The position numbers and the translations under genes are program-made. The notes below the pieces were generated by a model that saw only the letters and a list, made by a program, of their open reading frames with translations, was not told the DNA's origin and made no database searches. Of a DNA stretch of 64,000 nt, positions 1 through 64,000 are shown one piece after another. Source of the DNA: Ariolimax columbianus (Eukaryota; Mollusca; Gastropoda; Stylommatophora; Arionidae); NCBI GenBank assembly GCA_036924085.1, contig JAVGWX010000019.1, positions 12,762,196 to 12,826,195 of the forward strand, read 5' to 3'. How positions within the stretch are numbered: position 1 is the first letter of the stretch; the number at the start of each line of letters is the position of its first letter.

Positions 1-349
1 GCGCTGATGTGAATGGCAAAGATCGGTACCGGTATTCCAGAAGGTATACCAGAATATTATTTTATTTATTAAAGTTGATTGTCATCCCCATTACTAAGAC
101 ATCCAAACATTCTAATTAAGACAAATGACCAAAAGTGCATTTATACAAACTCTCTGTTATCAATATCAGGCATTAACCCTGACCAAGGCACATGAATGAA
201 AGATTTCGACGTTTACAATAAGATGCTTATCAAATGCAGTCATGGTCACTAGTAGAGAAAGTGAGAAATGAAGAAATCCAACAAAGTAGAAACAATGCCA
301 TGCATAACATATATTGACAAACAGAGAATTAAATGATTTGTACAGTAAG

Positions 350-350
<1 letters not shown>

Positions 351-431
<81 letters not shown>
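351..431. repeat. (AT)n microsatellite
   Basis: About 80 bp of uninterrupted AT dinucleotide, directly next to the 3' tail of a CR1-like LINE end; the LINE probably landed in or beside it. Confidence 0.95.
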
Positions 432-432
<1 letters not shown>

Positions 433-434
<2 letters not shown>

Positions 435-787
435 AACTTAACTTAACTTAACATCTTTATACTGGTTTAGAAGACCCTGCAGAGTCTGTATACAACCAGT
501 TACATTTACATCACCTTGCTCTAAAATCTATGCGCATCCAGTTTATTCTTAAATGCATTAACTGTCCCTGCCTCCACTACCTCCCCTGGCAATGCATTCC
601 AAGCAGACACCACTCTCTGACTAAAAAAATATTTCCTAATATCTAACCTGGTCCTCTCTTTAATCAGCTTGTAGCTATGCCCTCGTGTTATTGTAGGTGG
701 CTGTATTTTAAAAAACTTGTTATAGTCTAATTTATCGATTCCTCTGATCATCTTATAAACCTGTATTAAGTCACCACGACACATACA
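433..787 (-). mobile_element. CR1-like LINE 3' end
   Basis: The minus strand encodes the C-terminal piece of a CR1-like reverse transcriptase ORF (for example 'GDLIQVYKMIRGIDKLDYN', '[20 protein letters not shown]') and ends in a pentanucleotide tail, seen on the plus strand as repeated 'acttaactta'. It is near-identical to the matching part of the long copy at 14108-16922. Confidence 0.88.
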
Positions 788-838
788 GACACATACATAT
801 TATAAAATATAATTCTTCGCCTTTTTGTTTGTTTATAG

Positions 839-61546
<60,708 letters not shown>

Positions 61547-61611
61547 GTATACATTTTTATATATCAACTATATGCACCTTGTCTATATTCTATATGGTAT
61601 ATATATATATC

Positions 61612-63515
61612 ATCATCATGTAGCATGTCCATTGTAGAACGTTGATCCCATCACAGTCTGTTTGAAAGAAACTCGTTCCCTTGCCAAAACACCAGCTTCC
61701 GCCACTGTCATACTCAGGCACTCCTGGATATCTTTGTGCCATCGTCTTCTTGGTCTACCCCTTCCTCTTTTGCCTGGCACCATACCTTCCATCACCGTTC
61801 TCTCAAGACTGTTGTCTCTTGATGTGGCCAAAGTATTTGCATTTTCTAGCCAAAATGGAATTGATAAACCAGTTCTCCTCTATGCTCAACTCTTGCCGAA
61901 TGTCTACATTTGTTCTTTTCTCTGTCTAGGGTATTCTGAGGATCTTTCTGTAAAATTTTGACTCGAATGATTCGATTCTTTGTCTAGAAGTTTTGGTAAT
62001 TGTCCATGCTTCACAGCCATAAGCTGCCACAGGAAAAACACAGGCTCTCAAGACTTTTACTTTTATCATTTTGTTGGTGCCCTGCCATAATTTCTTCAGG
62101 CTGTTCAGTCTCTGCATTTCCATAGCTAATCGTCTTCTGATTTCTTTCGAGCAGTCACCATTTTTGTCAATTCTGGAGCCCAGATATTCAAAATGTGTAA
62201 CCTGATCTATTTCCTCACCACCCACTGTAAATTTATGCTGATATTGTGTTTTATCGGTGGTCATTATCTTTGTTTTGTTTATGTTTATGAACAGATTTTG
62301 ACCTTTACTATGTCTATTAATGGCTGAAAGTAGCTGCTCTAGCCCTTCCCCACTTATTGATAGTATCACTGTGTCATCTGCGTATCGTAACTCTGGAATC
62401 TCGTACCCCCCCAATCGTAAATGGGTCGAAACTTTCAATGTTCTCATCGTCTCGTACATTTCTCATTATACATTCCGCATATATGTTGTACAGATAAGGT
62501 GAGAGGATACATCCCTGTCAGACTCCCTTTTCTACTGCAAACCAATCTGATGTTTTCCTAGATACTCGGACAGCGGCTTGTTGATCTTGGTATAATGTTT
62601 CAATGAGATGGACTATATGCAAAGGAAACCCCATTTCCTTCATGATTCTCCATGGATTTTGATGTTTTACCGTGTCGAAGGCCTTAGTGTAATCAATGAA
62701 ACATGTGTACAGGTCTACATTAAACTCTCTACATTTTTCATAGATATTATTTAAATTGAATATGTGGTCCACAATAGACTGAGGTACCACCTATTCAACA
62801 AATTGAAGATAGGTGGCACCGACTAATGCCCGTGTGGTACTGGGAAAATGACCACTGAGCATTTGCTGCAAAACTGCCCGACATACGAGGATCAGAGAGA
62901 GCAGATGTGGCCATCACCAGTGGCAACACTAGACAAGCTCTATTGCAGTGTCGACAGCCTCAGGATGACCATTGCTTTTTTCGAAAAAATAATGGTTACT
63001 GTCTGACTGCGTACGAAGAAGAAGAAGAATATGTGGTCCCGAGTCCCTCTGTCTTTCCTAAAACCTGCCTGGACTACATGAATTTCAGATTCACACCTTT
63101 TCTCTATCCTTTTTAATAGGATTCGCAAGAGTATCTTGCTAGCATGGCTGATCAGTGCGATAGTTCGGTAGTTCGTGCACAGTTTCAGGTTGCCTTTTTT
63201 GGGGAGGGGAATATAAATTGATTTCTTCCATGCTTCTGGCCACTCTGCACTGTGCCATATCTGTTTACACAGCTTGTGATAGACTCAAGCACATGCCTCT
63301 CCTCTTGCTTGTATTAGCTCTGCTGGGATATCATCGCATCCTGGGGACTTCCCTTTTTCAGGCTTTTAATTGCAGAGCGTACTTCTTCCAATGTTGGTTC
63401 AGGTTCTTTCTCATCCTTTGGTAGGATTGTAACTGAGCGCTTTGTGCTATCTCCGTACAAGGTTCTGCAGTACTCTCTCCATCTATTCAGTATGTCTTTG
63501 GTTTCTGTTAATGTG
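61612..63515 (-). mobile_element. RTE/BovB-like LINE, interrupted by a nested fragment
   Basis: Minus strand, 5' to 3': 'GCDDIPAELIQA'-type RT start near 63330, 'WPEAWKKSIYIPLPKKGNLK', 'VQAGFRKDRGTRDHI', (nested insertion 62771-63026), 'LNNIYEKCREFNVDLYTCFI', 'DYTKAFDTVKHQNPW', 'ELRYADDTVILSISGEGLEQ' (YADD intact), 'FEYLGSRIDKNGDCSKEIRR', 'CEAWTITKTSRQRIESFESK', 'FYRKILRIP', 'GRGRPRRRWHKDIQECLSM'. It ends in a GAT tail inside TA repeats. The endonuclease is missing; several frameshifts and stops. Confidence 0.9.
62771..63026 (+). mobile_element. EN-RT-RNase H LINE 3' fragment nested in the BovB-like LINE
   Basis: Begins 'acaatagactgaggtaccac' and runs to 'gactgcgtacgaagaagaag', matching the last 260 bp of the LINE at 57699-61404. 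A 13-bp duplication 'gaatatgtggtcc' flanks it (62758-62770 and 63027-63039; the gaa may belong to the tail). Host RT homology stops and resumes at these points. Confidence 0.93.
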
Positions 63516-63516
63516 T

Positions 63517-63522
63517 TATCCT

Positions 63523-63582
<60 letters not shown>
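63517..63582. repeat. (TA)n microsatellite
   Basis: About 60 bp of TA repeats at the 5' truncation point of the BovB-like LINE. TA repeats also flank its 3' tail (61588-61606), so the element probably inserted into a TA tract. Confidence 0.95.
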
Positions 63583-63585
<3 letters not shown>

Positions 63586-64000
63586 AAGTAATAATATGTC
63601 TACGTTTTTGCATCATTCAGCAGAAAATTAAGATGCACTTGAATTTATTGTTAAATTATGGATGTTATAATAGGAATTATCACTTTTTTTTCTTTCTTAA
63701 ACTCATTATGTTCCAGTCTCTTGTTCTAGGTTTTATCTGTTATCTTCATGTTTCTTCTTCTTCTTCTTCTTCTTCTTGTTTTCCTTCTTCTTCTTCCATA
63801 TAACATTGGTAGTCATGGAGTAACCACATGTCATAGTATTATGAAATTAGCTGTTTCCAGTTATGTCTGTCTCTCATCAGTTTTTATGTTTCTCTCAATG
63901 TATTTTACTCTTTTTTTTTTACAATGTATTTCAATTCTACTTCTGAACATTATCTGTCCAGTGCATGTTTTGTCTTGCTATCTTTCTTGCTCACTGTTCC
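63583..64000. other. Intronic DNA with a (TTC)n tract
   Basis: 'cttcttcttcttcttcttct' at 63751-63776 and again near 63783-63797. Otherwise AT-rich with no recognised feature; the next CFAP91 exon is not in view. Confidence 0.6.

Overview
This is a eukaryotic, metazoan window: AT-rich DNA, long introns with GT-AG boundaries, many non-LTR retrotransposon (LINE) copies, tRNA-derived SINEs, a dead mariner, and abundant mini- and microsatellites. Nothing bacterial or phage-like is present. The repeat mix suggests an invertebrate, perhaps a lophotrochozoan such as a mollusc, but the window alone cannot settle the taxon.

One host gene is recognisable and it spans almost everything. Fourteen plus-strand exons between 839 and 61546 join in a single consistent reading frame, with every intron phase matching, and encode about 574 residues of CFAP91 (MAATS1/AAT1/FAP91). 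CFAP91 is an axonemal protein of the calmodulin- and spoke-associated complex at the base of the radial spokes. The first exons lie upstream of the window and the C-terminal exon(s) downstream. One exon is only 27 nt long.

The introns are a graveyard of nested mobile elements. 0-7 kb: CR1-like LINE ends, and a three-layer nest (CR1-like, then RTE-like, then another LINE). 7-17 kb: an RTE/BovB-like tail, SINE-like family A copies, a tRNA-SINE, short tandem arrays and a nearly complete CR1-like EN-RT copy. 17-27 kb: a LINE remnant, a 2.5-kb array of a 75-bp satellite, and a 771-bp inverted duplication of a zinc-finger-ended LINE fragment. 27-38.7 kb: largely unexplained intron, then a mariner remnant split by a SINE and a LINE, plus 51/53-, 41- and 49-bp arrays. 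39-50 kb: several decayed LINE fragments, one flanked by 83-bp direct repeats. 50-57 kb: TC and 25-bp arrays, and a LINE whose coding region holds a 109-bp tandem array. 57-61.4 kb: the best-preserved element, an EN-RT-RNase H LINE with one frameshift, inserted 37 bp upstream of a CFAP91 splice acceptor. 61.6-63.5 kb: a BovB-like LINE interrupted by a tail fragment of the RNase H LINE.

No new multi-gene biological system is visible. The points of most interest are structural: the apparently identical inverted repeat, insertions whose order can be read from target-site duplications, higher-order tandem arrays, and arrays grown from inside dispersed elements. All coordinates and reading-frame joins were worked out by eye; no alignments or database searches were run.
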